NCBI GenBank assembly: GCA_964390305.1
Contig: CAYMHT010000141.1
Location: 1 to 6,778 of the forward strand
DNA length: 6,778 nucleotides
Direction: 5' to 3'
Source of the DNA: SKLM01 sp964390305
GTDB taxonomy: Bacteria; Chloroflexota; Anaerolineae; B4-G1
The translations under genes and the position numbers were made by a program. Shown here in pieces: positions 1 through 5,837 of the stretch (position 1 is the stretch's first letter; each line of letters opens with the position of its first letter). Below the pieces are notes generated by a model that did not search any database, was not told the origin of the DNA, and saw nothing but the letters and a program-made list of their open reading frames with translations.

Positions 1-33
1 CTCACCCAGGTCCGCGACGGGCGCCCTCTATGA
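1..33 (+). CDS. Possible C-terminal tail of an upstream gene (partial)
   Basis: The first forward frame is open from the window edge and encodes LTQVRDGRPL before a TGA at 31-33. Ten residues are too few to identify a family. The position, about 45 bp ahead of a strong promoter, fits the end of a preceding gene. Frame 2 is also open, to a TAA at 101-103 that overlaps the -10 box, so the choice of frame is a guess. No terminator-like hairpin with a T-tract follows. Confidence 0.2.
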   Translation, partial: LTQVRDGRPL

Positions 34-76
34 CCAGCTGTCACCGTGCTCGTTTGAAGGGGGTCAGGGCCACCGT

Positions 77-104
77 TTGCCAACCTGTATGCCTCAGGTA
101 TAAT
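77..104 (+). promoter_or_regulatory. Sigma-70-type promoter of the DUF151-dnaB unit
   Basis: A -35 box TTGCCA (77-82, five of six consensus bases) and a perfect -10 box TATAAT (99-104) are separated by 16 bp. Transcription would start near 110-112, leaving a leader of about 28 nt before the ATG at 140. No other promoter as good is visible before dnaB, so this one probably serves both genes. Start-site position is inferred from spacing. Confidence 0.7.
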
Positions 105-111
105 GATAATT

Positions 112-124
112 GGGCGCAGCGCCC
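112..124 (+). promoter_or_regulatory. Small GC hairpin at the mRNA 5' end
   Basis: GGGCGCAGCGCCC is a perfect odd palindrome. In RNA it can fold as GGGCG / CGCCC around a CAG loop. It begins at the predicted transcription start and ends 4 nt before the AGGAGG ribosome binding site at 129-134. It has no T-tract, so it is not an intrinsic terminator. A 5' stabilising stem, or a modulator of access to the ribosome binding site, is possible but is inference. Confidence 0.45.
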
Positions 125-139
125 GGTCAGGAGGAAAAG

Positions 140-631
140 ATGATTGAAGTCGAGATCGATAGCATTCGGGTGAGCTTGATGTCGGAGCACCGTGTCATCG
201 TCCTGAAGGCACTCGACGAAGAGCTCTATCTCCCAATTTGGATCGGTCCCTATGAAGCAGAGGCTATCGCCATCCGTCTCAAGGATGTGGATATCGCTCG
301 GCCCCTTACCCACGATCTCCTCAACAATGTCATTGGTGAAATGGGCGGGAACATCTCTCACATTCTTGTATGTGACCTGCGCGACGACACGTTCTATGCA
401 TTGATCAACGTGGACTTGAATGGGCAGCGACTGGAGATAGACTCGCGTCCCTCTGACGCAATCGCGCTTGCGGTGCGCGCGGGGGTTCCCATCTTCGTGG
501 CTGAGAGCGTCATGGAGCAGGCCAGCATCACGCCGGAAGAAGACATCACCGAGGAGACAGAGGGAGAGGAGGATCTGTCGGCCTTCCGAGACTTCGTGGA
601 GGGACTGGATCTGGATGACCTCTCCTCCTAG
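140..631 (+). CDS. Bifunctional nuclease family protein (DUF151/BFN domain)
   Basis: This 163-residue cytosolic protein belongs to the DUF151 family, named after plant and bacterial bifunctional nucleases with reported DNase and RNase activity. In most bacteria its physiological role is not established. Family blocks are clear: LPIWIGPYEAEAI (residues 31-43), RPLTHDLL (54-61) and DSRPSDAIALAVR (101-113), the last being the most conserved motif. The domain covers about residues 1-130 and is followed by a strongly acidic tail (about 131-163) ending FVEGLDLDDLSS, which may be a flexible interaction segment. The ATG at 140 is chosen over one at 110 because AGGAGG (129-134) lies 5 nt upstream and the family aligns from MIEVEI; the ATG at 110 would also fall at or before the predicted transcript start. 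dnaB follows 32 bp downstream, so the two are likely one transcript. Family assignment is firm, biochemical activity is not. Confidence 0.93.
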   Translation: MIEVEIDSIRVSLMSEHRVIVLKALDEELYLPIWIGPYEAEAIAIRLKDVDIARPLTHDLLNNVIGEMGGNISHILVCDLRDDTFYALINVDLNGQRLEIDSRPSDAIALAVRAGVPIFVAESVMEQASITPEEDITEETEGEEDLSAFRDFVEGLDLDDLSS

Positions 632-663
632 AGAGTTGGAGGTGAGTGATATAGGGGCAGTGG

Positions 664-2007
664 ATGGTAGCTCCAGATAAGCTGGTTCCTCACAATGTCG
701 AAGCCGAAGAGGCCGTTCTCGGCTCTCTTCTGATTGACCCCGAAGCCCTGTTTCGTGTCTCCCCTTTCCTGGCACCGGACGACTTCTATCTCCAGAAGAA
801 CGGTTGGATCTATGACGCGATCTTGGCGCTCCACGAGCGGAGAGAGGCGATCGACTTTGTCACGCTATGTGATGAGCTCGAGCGTCAGGAGAGACTGGAG
901 GAGATCGGAGGCGCCGCTTACGTCACGCACCTGATCAACGCGGTTCCGAGTGCCATTCACGTTGAAGCTTATGGTCATATCGTCGAGCACGCCGCCATCC
1001 GACGCCGCTTGATCAATGCGGCAAGCCAGATTGCCCAGCTGGCCTATCAAGAAGGTGAGGACATCGATCAGGCGGTCGACCGCGCCGAGCAGACCCTCTT
1101 CAGCGTCTCCCAACGCCGTATCACGCGCGATCTGACGCCCGTGCAGGACGTGATTCGCCGCTACTACGACCGCATTGAGTATCTCTACGATCACCGAGAC
1201 GAGCCTCTGGGTGTGCCTACAGGATTCATTGACCTGGATCGCCTGTTGGGCGGTCTTCAGCGTTCCGATCTGATCCTGATTGCCGCGAGACCCGCCGTGG
1301 GAAAGACCTCTCTCGGTATCTCGGTCGCGCGACATGCGGCGAGTCTGGGTCAGCACGTGGCTATCTTCAGCCTGGAGATGTCGAGTGAGCAGGTGGTGCA
1401 GCGTATGGTGTCTGCTGAGACAGGAATCGATGCTCAACGTCTCCGTCTTGCCGACCTGCGCGAGGACGAGTGGCCCCTCTTCGTCCAGGCGACCGGGCGG
1501 CTGTCCGATCTCTCTCTTTTCATCGATGACACCCCCTCCATCTCTGTTCTACAGATGCGCACAAAGGCGCGACGTCTCCACGCGGAACATGGAATTGACC
1601 TTATCCTGGTCGACTATCTGCAGCTGATGACTGCCGGTGACCTGCGTCACGAAGGCCGGGTTCAGGAGGTCTCGTACATCTCTCGCTCTCTCAAGGGGCT
1701 GGCGAGAGAACTCGATGTCCCCCTGGTGGCCATCTCGCAGCTGTCGCGTGCCGTGGAGCAGCGAACCAACAAGCGACCGATCCTGGCGGATTTGAGGGCC
1801 AGTGGCAGCTTAGAACAGGACGCCGACGTGGTGATGTTCATCTACCGTGACGAGCTTTATGACCCCGATACCGAGGAGCAGAACATCGCTGAGATCATTA
1901 TCGCCAAGCATCGTAATGGCCCCACGGGTTCCGTGCAGCTATTCTTCCGCGACCGTCTGGCCCAGTTCCTCGACGCGGAGACTCGGCAGGCGCCGGTTGA
2001 ATTCTAG
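664..2007 (+). CDS. dnaB: Replicative DNA helicase DnaB
   Basis: This is the hexameric 5'-3' helicase that unwinds DNA at the replication fork and recruits primase. At 447 residues it is of normal length and carries no intein. The N-terminal primase-interacting domain spans about residues 8-110 (PHNVEAEEAVLGSLL at 9-23) and a linker leads to a RecA-like ATPase domain from about 180. Visible motifs are Walker A ARPAVGKTS (208-216, Lys214), the FSLEMS segment (235-240), Walker B LILVDYLQLM (313-322), SQLSRAVEQR (358-367), DLRASGSLEQDAD (376-388) and the arginine-finger region IAKHRNGPTG (413-422). The motif usually reads DLRESG; here the Glu is Ala379. The ATG at 664 is the only sensible start, because an in-frame TAG lies at 652-654, and it has AGGGG (653-657) 6 nt upstream. 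A stronger GGAGG at 638-642 is 21 nt away, too far to serve this ATG. The gene is probably co-transcribed with the DUF151 gene. Confidence 0.98.
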   Translation: MVAPDKLVPHNVEAEEAVLGSLLIDPEALFRVSPFLAPDDFYLQKNGWIYDAILALHERREAIDFVTLCDELERQERLEEIGGAAYVTHLINAVPSAIHVEAYGHIVEHAAIRRRLINAASQIAQLAYQEGEDIDQAVDRAEQTLFSVSQRRITRDLTPVQDVIRRYYDRIEYLYDHRDEPLGVPTGFIDLDRLLGGLQRSDLILIAARPAVGKTSLGISVARHAASLGQHVAIFSLEMSSEQVVQRMVSAETGIDAQRLRLADLREDEWPLFVQATGRLSDLSLFIDDTPSISVLQMRTKARRLHAEHGIDLILVDYLQLMTAGDLRHEGRVQEVSYISRSLKGLARELDVPLVAISQLSRAVEQRTNKRPILADLRASGSLEQDADVVMFIYRDELYDPDTEEQNIAEIIIAKHRNGPTGSVQLFFRDRLAQFLDAETRQAPVEF

Positions 2008-2110
2008 CCACAAGCGTCTTAGACTCTGGCTTCCTTCATCTCCAAAGCCTTCCCTCCCACTTATCATGCTTGGCTCTGGACATCGCAAACAGCCCTGGTT
2101 TGGGCGCAGA

Positions 2111-2124
2111 CCAGTTGCATCTGG
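2111..2124. repeat. 14-bp near-palindrome upstream of the MetH-activation-like gene
   Basis: CCAGTTGCATCTGG matches its own reverse complement at 12 of 14 positions; only the pair at positions 5 and 10 (T/T) breaks symmetry. It sits 30 bp before the start codon, where an operator could act. Such short palindromes also arise by chance, and no second copy was seen in the window. Confidence 0.3.
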
Positions 2125-2145
2125 CTTGGCTGTCGACGGGGAACG

Positions 2146-2152
2146 AAGGAGG
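2146..2152 (+). promoter_or_regulatory. Strong ribosome binding site with very short spacing
   Basis: AAGGAGG is a full match to the anti-Shine-Dalgarno sequence but ends only 2 nt before the ATG at 2155, against the usual 5-9 nt. No in-frame ATG, GTG or TTG lies just downstream at a better distance; CTG at 2164 would be 11 nt away. The ATG is kept because the protein fits the family from its first residues. Confidence 0.6.
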
Positions 2153-2154
2153 TC

Positions 2155-2838
2155 ATGCGAAGACTGACTGACATCCCTCTTGCGCTCACTGTCGAGGATG
2201 TCCTGCGAGGACAGGGCATTGCTCCCGATCGCGCACGGTCGGGACTCCTGGCTTCAGCGCAGGAAATCCTCGATGCCGTGCCCGACCTCCTTGATCCTGC
2301 GGCAGTGTACGACGTGGTCTCTGTCGCAGGGTTTCATCACCAGACCATCGAACTGGAGGATGGTGACGCGTTTGAGGGCCCTCTGGCTGCACGCGCACTG
2401 GCCGGTGCGGAGAAGGTGGCTCTCGCCGTATGCACCGTCGGTCCAACTCTGGAGGCGCGCATGAGCCAGCTCTTCGCCGAGGATCCGGTAGGGGCGATGG
2501 CCCTGGACGGAGCGGGGACCGCGGCTCTCAGGAAGATCTCCGACACCGTTATCGAAGAGTTACGCGAGATCGCAGCAGGTCACGACTGGGGCCTGGGTAT
2601 GCGTGCCCAGCCGGGCCAGGAGGGTTGGTCAATCTGGCAGCAGCGGGTCGTTTTCGACCACCTCTCGACGGAAGAAATCGGCGTTCATCTGACGGAGAGC
2701 TGCCTCATGATACCGCGGAAGTCAGTCTCATTCGTGATTGGGATGGGCCCCCACATGCGCCCCGACGCCGTTGCGTGTGATTTCTGCTCGAAACGAGACC
2801 GCTGTCCGTGGCGCGTGACAGCCGAGATGACCGCCTAG
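2155..2838 (+). CDS. Stand-alone MetH activation-domain-like protein
   Basis: This 227-residue protein resembles the C-terminal AdoMet-binding reactivation domain of cobalamin-dependent methionine synthase, here as a free polypeptide without homocysteine, folate or B12 domains. In MetH that domain delivers AdoMet to re-methylate the cofactor after it oxidises to Co(II). Family-like blocks are VCTVGPTLE (92-100), LDGAGTAALRKISD (117-130), LGMRAQPGQEGWSIWQQ (147-163) and LMIPRKSVSFVIGMGP (184-199). The third corresponds to the AdoMet signature Arg-x-x-x-Gly-Tyr: Arg150 and Gly154 are kept, but the Tyr position is Gln155. The C-terminus has Cys208-x2-Cys211-x5-Cys217 (CDFCSKRDRCPWR), as in other free-standing relatives, which may bind metal or act in redox; that function is inference. 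No signal peptide or membrane segment is visible, so it should be cytosolic. A RACE protein gene follows 60 bp downstream, supporting a shared role in reactivating a corrinoid enzyme. A substrate protein is not encoded nearby. Confidence 0.86.
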   Translation: MRRLTDIPLALTVEDVLRGQGIAPDRARSGLLASAQEILDAVPDLLDPAAVYDVVSVAGFHHQTIELEDGDAFEGPLAARALAGAEKVALAVCTVGPTLEARMSQLFAEDPVGAMALDGAGTAALRKISDTVIEELREIAAGHDWGLGMRAQPGQEGWSIWQQRVVFDHLSTEEIGVHLTESCLMIPRKSVSFVIGMGPHMRPDAVACDFCSKRDRCPWRVTAEMTA

Positions 2839-2898
2839 AGAATCAGGGTATCAGGCGCAGGACGTTCCTCGCAAATCACCAAGACAAGGACATGGACA

Positions 2899-4737
2899 AT
2901 GACCACCGATCATACGATAGACTTTCAGCCGCTGGGTCGCCGCGTGCGGGTGACCGAGGGCAGATCGCTCCTTGAGGCTGCCCGCAAGGCGGGGGTGGGC
3001 TTGAACGCCGTCTGTGGCGGCGCTGGCAGCTGCGGAACGTGCCGCGTGCGCATCGTTGACGGCGAGGTGTCGCCACCCAACAAGTCCGAAGAGAAGTTTC
3101 TGGATCAGACCGAGTTGGACGAGGGGTACCGGCTGGCGTGTCAGGTCGAGGTGCTGGGGGACGTACTGGTGGACGTGCCGCCGGAGTCTATCACTGCCCC
3201 GCAGCGGGCCCAGATTGAAGGACGGGAGCGACCCGTTGAGATCGACCCGACTGTGCGCGCCTTCGATGTCAGGCCGACGCCTCCCAGCCTTCACGACCTG
3301 CGTTCCGACGAGAAGCGTCTCCGTGAGGCGCTCGAGGAGCAGCACAACCTTGTGTCCGTGCGGTTCGATCCCATCGTCTTGACCCGCATCCCTTCTCGGC
3401 TTCGGGATCGCGACTGGGAGACTCGCCTGTTCGTCCGAAATGGCGAGCTCATCGGCGCTGCACCAGCTGGGACCCCTCCGCTCGGGCTGGCGGTCGACAT
3501 TGGCACCACGAAGGTGGCTGCCTACCTGGTAGACCTTGAAACGGGGGAGATGTTGGGAGCGTCTGGAGAGATGAACCCCCAGATCGCCTTTGGGGAGGAC
3601 GTGATGGCTCGTATCGCCTACGCGATGGAGGCGGAGGAACACAGACACGAGCTGCAGGAGGCGATCATTGGGGAATTGAACGATCGAACTCGCGAGCTGT
3701 GCGAGCAGTGCGGCCGCGACCGCGAGGAGATCCTCGAGGCCGTGCTGGTTGGGAATACGTGTATGCACCACCTGGCGATGGGGCTGCCGGTGGATCAGCT
3801 CGGCGTGGCGCCCTACGTGCCCGCGCTTTCATCGTCTTGCGACGTCAAGGCGCGGGATCTCAGACTGGACCTGGCTGCCGGGGCATACGTTCATCTCTTG
3901 CCGAACATCGCGGGGTTCGTCGGGGCTGATCACGTGTCGATGGTGATGGCCAGCGGTCTTCACGAAACCGATAAGGTCACCCTCGGCTTGGACATCGGCA
4001 CCAACACGGAGGTCAGCCTGGCGGCGAACGAGCGTCTCTTGAGTTGCTCGACGGCTTCCGGGCCCGCTTTTGAAGGTGCGCACATCCGCGACGGTATGCG
4101 AGCGGCACCCGGTGCGATCGAGTGGGTGAAAATGGTCGATGGTCAGACCAACTATCAAACCATCGACGCAGCGCCGCCCGTGGGCATCTGTGGCTCCGGG
4201 ATCTTGGACAGCGTGGCTGAGTTGCGCCGGATCGGCGTGTTGAAGGAGAATGGCTCGATGAGGCCCGACAGCCATCCCCGGGTCCGTCAGCGTCGCGACC
4301 GGCCCGAGTTTCTTCTTGTCGCGGCCGGCGAGAACGGTGCGCCCAATGACATTGTGGTCAACCGAAAGGATGTCAGTGAGATCCAGCTTGCGAAGGGCGC
4401 TATCAGGGCTGGGATCGAGGTACTACTGGATGAGGCGGGCGTACAGGTTGGTCAGGTTGAACGGGTTGTCGTGGCGGGGGCCTTTGGGACTTACCTGAGT
4501 GTGGCCAGCGCGCGTGCCATAGGGATGTTCCCCCCGCTGCCCCTGGATCGGTTCGACCAGGTGGGTAACGCCGCTGGGATTGGGGCCAAGCTAGCGCTGC
4601 TGTCCCGCCGCTGCCGCGACGTGGCCGAGGAAATCGCGCAGCGCGTCGAGTACATCGAGCTGACGACTGATGCCCGATTTTCTGGTGCGTATATGGATGC
4701 GATGAGCCTGCCCAGCCCTGCTGACGTAGATGTCTAG
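2899..4737 (+). CDS. RACE-type corrinoid activation protein ([2Fe-2S] + ASKHA, DUF4445)
   Basis: This 612-residue protein has the layout of reductive activators of corrinoid enzymes (RACE; RamA-like/DUF4445). Known members couple ATP hydrolysis to one-electron reduction of Co(II) corrinoid to active Co(I). An N-terminal ferredoxin domain (about 5-97) carries Cys39-x5-Cys45-x2-Cys48 and Cys81, the plant-type [2Fe-2S] ligand pattern. A linker and middle region (about 98-194) leads to the ASKHA ATPase-like fold, with phosphate-loop motifs DIGTTK (200-205) and DIGTNTE (365-371), NPQIAFGEDVMARI (226-239), GPAFEGAHIRDGMRAAPGAIE (388-408), QLAKGAIRAGI (496-506) and GAFG (527-530). The length is normal for the family and all key blocks are present, so it looks intact. 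It should be cytosolic. The ATG at 2899 has AAGGA (2886-2890) 8 nt upstream; an ATG at 2892 is in another frame. The preceding gene is MetH-activation-like. The physiological partner may be a methionine synthase lacking its own activation domain or another corrinoid methyltransferase; neither is in the window. Confidence 0.94.
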   Translation: MTTDHTIDFQPLGRRVRVTEGRSLLEAARKAGVGLNAVCGGAGSCGTCRVRIVDGEVSPPNKSEEKFLDQTELDEGYRLACQVEVLGDVLVDVPPESITAPQRAQIEGRERPVEIDPTVRAFDVRPTPPSLHDLRSDEKRLREALEEQHNLVSVRFDPIVLTRIPSRLRDRDWETRLFVRNGELIGAAPAGTPPLGLAVDIGTTKVAAYLVDLETGEMLGASGEMNPQIAFGEDVMARIAYAMEAEEHRHELQEAIIGELNDRTRELCEQCGRDREEILEAVLVGNTCMHHLAMGLPVDQLGVAPYVPALSSSCDVKARDLRLDLAAGAYVHLLPNIAGFVGADHVSMVMASGLHETDKVTLGLDIGTNTEVSLAANERLLSCSTASGPAFEGAHIRDGMRAAPGAIEWVKMVDGQTNYQTIDAAPPVGICGSGILDSVAELRRIGVLKENGSMRPDSHPRVRQRRDRPEFLLVAAGENGAPNDIVVNRKDVSEIQLAKGAIRAGIEVLLDEAGVQVGQVERVVVAGAFGTYLSVASARAIGMFPPLPLDRFDQVGNAAGIGAKLALLSRRCRDVAEEIAQRVEYIELTTDARFSGAYMDAMSLPSPADVDV

Positions 4738-4770
4738 CTCGTAGGGCCGCGTAGGAGTTGACTCACCAGG

Positions 4771-5679
4771 TCAGATGCAGACATCCAGCACGTTGGGAAG
4801 GATCTCACACCGGATCCAAGTCGCGTCCGTGCAGAGAACCTCTCCGTCAACGTGAGCGATCAGGCCGTCTGGTGAGGAGATGCTTACCCGCTCAGCTTGG
4901 AGCATTGTGATGGGCTCGAGGTCGACGTGCGTTCCCCTCAAGAAATGGGGAAGAAGACGCAGCATGGTCAGCCGGTCTACCTCGCGGGCGATACACACGT
5001 CGAAGAGGCCGTCGTCCGGCTTTGCTTCAGGCGCAATAAAGAATCCGCCTCCTTCCCGCGGGCCGTTCGTCACGGAGATGAGCATCGCCGGCAGCACCAT
5101 CTCCTCTCCGTCGTATCGGACCGTGGTCATCGGTGCCTCGAAAGTCAGCAAGATGGTCTTTAGGACAGCTACCAGGTAGAGTGCGAGGCCTCGAAGGTGC
5201 TTGATCTTCAAGGTTTCAATCAGCGCAGCGCCGTCGAAACCGACCCCCACGACGTTTCCAAAGTATCGTGGTTCTTGTCCCGCTACGGTGACGCGACCGA
5301 TGTCTATCGTCCTGTTCTCACCCCGAGCTATGCGCCGGCATGCCTCTCGGAGATCGGCAGGGAGGCCGATTCCACTGGCGAAGTCGCTGCCTGAGCCCGC
5401 AGGAATCACCCCTAGCTTCGGCCCCGTGCCATTCTGCGACACTGCCAATAGACCGTTGATGATCTCGTTGGCAGTGCCGTCGCCACCCGCGGCGACGACG
5501 GTCTCGAAGCCTTCCCTGGCTGCTTGCTCTGCTAGCTGAGCTGCATGCCAGGGGCTCTTCGTCCGAACTAGGTCAAAATCTACCCCTTCGGCTTCCAGGC
5601 ACTGACGCACTTCCGGCTCTGCCCGGGCACCATAGCCACGTCCAGCTGCCGGGTTCAATATGACCTTGATGGGTCTCAC
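4771..5679 (-). CDS. YegS/diacylglycerol-kinase-family lipid kinase
   Basis: This 302-residue protein belongs to the DAGK catalytic family (YegS/DgkB/BmrU-like), which phosphorylates a lipid hydroxyl, typically on diacylglycerol or a related lipid, using ATP at the inner face of the membrane. The N-terminal nucleotide-binding part shows NPAAGRG (9-15), GGDGTANEIINGL (65-77) and the loop AGSGSDFA (94-101). The C-terminal part shows GNVVGVGFDG (141-150), DGLFDV (223-228) and HVDGEV (276-281), where the conserved acidic DGE lies. The loop more often reads GTGNDFA, so Ser replaces both Thr and Asn here. The substrate cannot be read from sequence. The start codon is GTG at 5677-5679, supported by GGAGG (5685-5689) 5 nt upstream, and the family aligns from RPIKVILNP. 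It lies downstream of the LysM/lamin-tail gene on the same strand and converges on the RACE gene with 33 bp between stops; no clear terminator hairpin was found there. Confidence 0.94.
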   Translation of the reverse strand: MRPIKVILNPAAGRGYGARAEPEVRQCLEAEGVDFDLVRTKSPWHAAQLAEQAAREGFETVVAAGGDGTANEIINGLLAVSQNGTGPKLGVIPAGSGSDFASGIGLPADLREACRRIARGENRTIDIGRVTVAGQEPRYFGNVVGVGFDGAALIETLKIKHLRGLALYLVAVLKTILLTFEAPMTTVRYDGEEMVLPAMLISVTNGPREGGGFFIAPEAKPDDGLFDVCIAREVDRLTMLRLLPHFLRGTHVDLEPITMLQAERVSISSPDGLIAHVDGEVLCTDATWIRCEILPNVLDVCI

Positions 5680-5682
5680 AAG

Positions 5683-5689
5683 TTCCTCC
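5683..5689 (-). promoter_or_regulatory. Ribosome binding site that fixes the GTG start of the lipid kinase
   Basis: On the minus strand the sequence reads GGAGGAA, and its GGAGG core (5685-5689) ends 5 nt before the GTG at 5677-5679. No ATG in this frame lies near. The stop codon of the open frame following the LysM gene (TAG at 5691-5693) is only 1 nt upstream, a layout that would allow translational coupling if that frame is translated. Confidence 0.7.
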
Positions 5690-5690
5690 G

Positions 5691-5837
5691 CTAAACCAGC
5701 AAGTCACCGATGCTGCGGTAGAAGTAACACAGCCCACGGCCTCGAGTTACGACAGCGTGCGTGATGCCGCGTTTCAACCGGTCGATACGCCCGCGTTGGG
5801 GCTCCTCCAGCTGCTCCGCGATGAGCGCTTCTTGACC
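5691..5837 (-). other. In-phase open frame after the LysM gene stop (48 codons, possible gene remnant)
   Basis: The gap between the LysM/lamin-tail gene and the lipid kinase is fully open on the minus strand in the same frame as the LysM gene, starting right after its TAA (5838-5840) and ending with TAG at 5691-5693. The conceptual peptide is 48 residues with protein-like composition: an acidic start (EALIAEQLEEPQRG), a basic stretch (RIDRLKRG) and an aromatic end (LCYFYRSIGDLLV). No ATG or GTG start exists; a TTG within DRLKRG would give only about 28 residues and has no ribosome binding site. It could be a decayed 3' extension, a small gene with an unusual start, or chance: at this base composition such an opening is expected about one time in five. 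I do not recognise the family. Confidence 0.3.

Larger units (their letters stand above)
2008..2154. other. Intergenic gap between dnaB and the corrinoid pair
   Basis: These 147 bp carry no convincing ORF, no hairpin with a T-tract and no good promoter. A lone TATCAT at 2062-2067 resembles a -10 box but has no matching -35 at 16-18 bp. A near-palindrome at 2111-2124 and a ribosome binding site at 2146-2152 are listed separately. No cobalamin riboswitch core was recognised, although the region is too short to hold a full one comfortably. Confidence 0.5.

Noticed and set aside
638..654. GGAGG followed by GTG ATA TAG, a two-codon upstream ORF before dnaB
   Set aside because: It is too short to judge and such patterns are frequent by chance; the dnaB ATG has its own AGGGG site.
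41..775. 244-codon minus-strand open frame opposite the DUF151 gene
   Set aside because: It is antisense to a confidently identified gene, spans its promoter, and its translation has no recognisable domain. It is a shadow of GC-rich codon bias.
865..1437. 190-codon minus-strand open frame inside dnaB
   Set aside because: It is antisense to the conserved DnaB domains and no family is recognisable.
2062..2067. TATCAT as a -10 box for the corrinoid pair
   Set aside because: No -35 match lies at 16-18 bp and no extended -10 element precedes it.
2839..2898. Possible cobalamin riboswitch ahead of the RACE gene
   Set aside because: The 60 bp gap is far too short and no B12-box core is recognisable.
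2851..3771. 306-codon minus-strand open frame opposite the RACE gene
   Set aside because: It lies wholly across the ferredoxin and ASKHA coding region, with low-complexity, His/Arg-rich translation typical of an antisense shadow.
4738..4770. Bidirectional terminator between the converging RACE and lipid kinase genes
   Set aside because: Only a 3-4 bp GAGT/ACTC match exists and there is no T-tract on either strand.
5478..5497. Hairpin with a 7-bp stem (CGTCGCC / GGCGACG)
   Set aside because: It falls in the codons for the GGDGT motif of the lipid kinase and has no T-tract. Glycine and aspartate codon composition explains it.
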